NCBI GenBank assembly: GCA_011682595.1
Contig: JAACEH010000113.1
Location: 1-6,322, forward strand
Source: Anaerolineaceae bacterium
GTDB taxonomy: Bacteria; Planctomycetota; Phycisphaerae; FEN-1346; JAACEH01
DNA length: 6,322 bases
Reading direction: 5' to 3'
The notes under the pieces: generated by a model
The model's input: the letters and a program-made list of their open reading frames with translations, nothing else
What the model was told of the DNA's origin: nothing
Database searches by the model: none
Program-made: the position numbers and the translations under genes
Shown: in pieces, positions 5,866-6,322 of the stretch
Position numbering within the stretch: position 1 is the first letter of the stretch
Layout: each line of letters opens with the position of its first letter

Positions 5866-5914
5866 AAAAAAACGGTGGCCAGGCGCCGCCTTTCGGCAGA
5901 ACCTCGCCACCGTT
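5866..5914 (-). terminator. Intrinsic terminator for the minus-strand gene
   Basis: Read on the minus strand, AACGGTGGC (5914-5906) pairs perfectly with GCCACCGTT (5879-5871) and runs into seven T residues (5872-5866, the first two within the stem). Inside the loop, AGG pairs with CCT and GCC-GAAA-GGC forms a tetraloop hairpin. It starts 11 bases after the stop of the minus-strand gene. On the plus strand the A-run precedes the stem and no T-run follows, so it is not a canonical terminator for the FAD oxidoreductase gene. Confidence 0.85.
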
Positions 5915-5925
5915 GAGCGGCACGT

Positions 5926-6322
5926 TTACCTCGTCCGTGCCGCCCGGCCATCCCCCGAGTTGTAGGTGCGCTCACCCGGCAGGTAGCTTGTGCCGTCGGT
6001 CACCAGGCCGGCGAAAACGTCCAACGCGTCGGCGGCGTTCGGGGCGAGCACCCGCCTGGTCCAGTGCTGCGACTGGAACCCCGGCGACGGCTGAATGCCG
6101 AAGACGGTCGAGGCGGCCACGTCGAACCACACGTTGCCGTGGTCCATGACCCCCCAGTGAAAGCCGGTCCAGTCCGCACCCGTGGCGTTGGCGATCGACT
6201 CGCCGCTGATGTGAATTGTGCCGATGGTGCCGGCGTCCGGCAAACGCTGGACAAAATCGATCAGGATGGCCGGAAACTGTCCGGTCGCCTGGTTCGGCGG
6301 CAGGGTGAAATCCTTCGAGATC
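5926..6322 (-). CDS. Hypothetical protein, C-terminal part, probably exported (5' end outside window)
   Basis: An open frame enters from the right edge and ends at TAA (5928-5926), giving 131 visible residues with the GC-rich third positions of a real gene. A TTG at 6243 is in the same frame, but the frame stays open upstream with protein-like sequence (DFTLPPNQATGQFPAILIDF), so the start lies outside. The visible part is rich in Gly, Thr, Trp and Asn, has no Cys, and looks beta-stranded (TIGTIHISGESIANATGADW, then GFHWGVMDHGNVWFDVA). This resembles extracellular beta-sandwich proteins of Planctomycetota. I see no PEP-CTERM anchor, dockerin or transmembrane segment at its C-terminus, which ends in a short Arg-rich tail. 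The gene converges on the FAD oxidoreductase gene and has its own terminator. I do not recognise the family. Confidence 0.75.
   Translation of the reverse strand, partial: ISKDFTLPPNQATGQFPAILIDFVQRLPDAGTIGTIHISGESIANATGADWTGFHWGVMDHGNVWFDVAASTVFGIQPSPGFQSQHWTRRVLAPNAADALDVFAGLVTDGTSYLPGERTYNSGDGRAARTR

Noticed and set aside
4294..5916. 540-codon plus-strand frame overlapping the FAD oxidoreductase gene
   Set aside because: It is out of frame with the flavoprotein and rich in Arg/Gly/Pro/Ala, as expected for a shifted reading of GC-rich codons.
4607..5923. 438-codon minus-strand frame opposite the FAD oxidoreductase gene
   Set aside because: It is antisense to a strongly supported gene and shows no domain pattern.

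Overview
The window is GC-rich bacterial chromosomal DNA. Its GC-biased codon use, Gfo/Idh/MocA dehydrogenase next to a FAD_oxidored-family protein with appended beta-sandwich modules, SPOR-type lipoprotein and Trp/Asn/Gly-rich extracellular-looking protein suggest Planctomycetota, perhaps a Phycisphaerae-like lineage. That placement is inference from gene content; no phylogenetic marker is complete here.

Layout. (1) 1-434, plus: 3' end of rph (RNase PH), 5' end outside the window. (2) 435-706: non-coding, with several hairpins, a 12-bp imperfect inverted-repeat pair enclosing about 190 bp, and a 10-bp direct repeat followed by T-rich tracts. (3) 707-1606, plus: predicted lipoprotein with a SPOR-like domain. 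(4) 1664-2281, plus: XTP/dITP diphosphatase (rdgB/HAM1 family). (5) 2301-2328: a good sigma70-type promoter match. (6) 2395-3546, plus: Gfo/Idh/MocA oxidoreductase lacking the usual EKP lysine. (7) 3590-5809, plus: FAD-dependent oxidoreductase with two C-terminal beta-sandwich regions. (8) 5866-5914: intrinsic terminator reading on the minus strand. (9) 5926-6322, minus: 3' end of an unrecognised, probably exported protein convergent with (7).

How the genes work together. rph and rdgB are frequent neighbours in bacteria (RNA 3'-end trimming and nucleotide-pool cleaning); here a lipoprotein gene and a structured spacer lie between them. The two oxidoreductase genes are separated by 43 nt, each with a good ribosome binding site, and follow one promoter, so they probably form a two-gene operon. 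A role in oxidative metabolism of a sugar or glycoside is plausible from the families, but the substrate cannot be read from the sequence.

I see no CRISPR array, transposase, tRNA, rRNA or recognisable defence system. The most unusual items are the structured 435-706 spacer, the EKP-less Gfo/Idh/MocA enzyme paired with a modular flavoprotein, and an in-frame 9-bp tandem repeat in the signal-peptide region of the lipoprotein gene.
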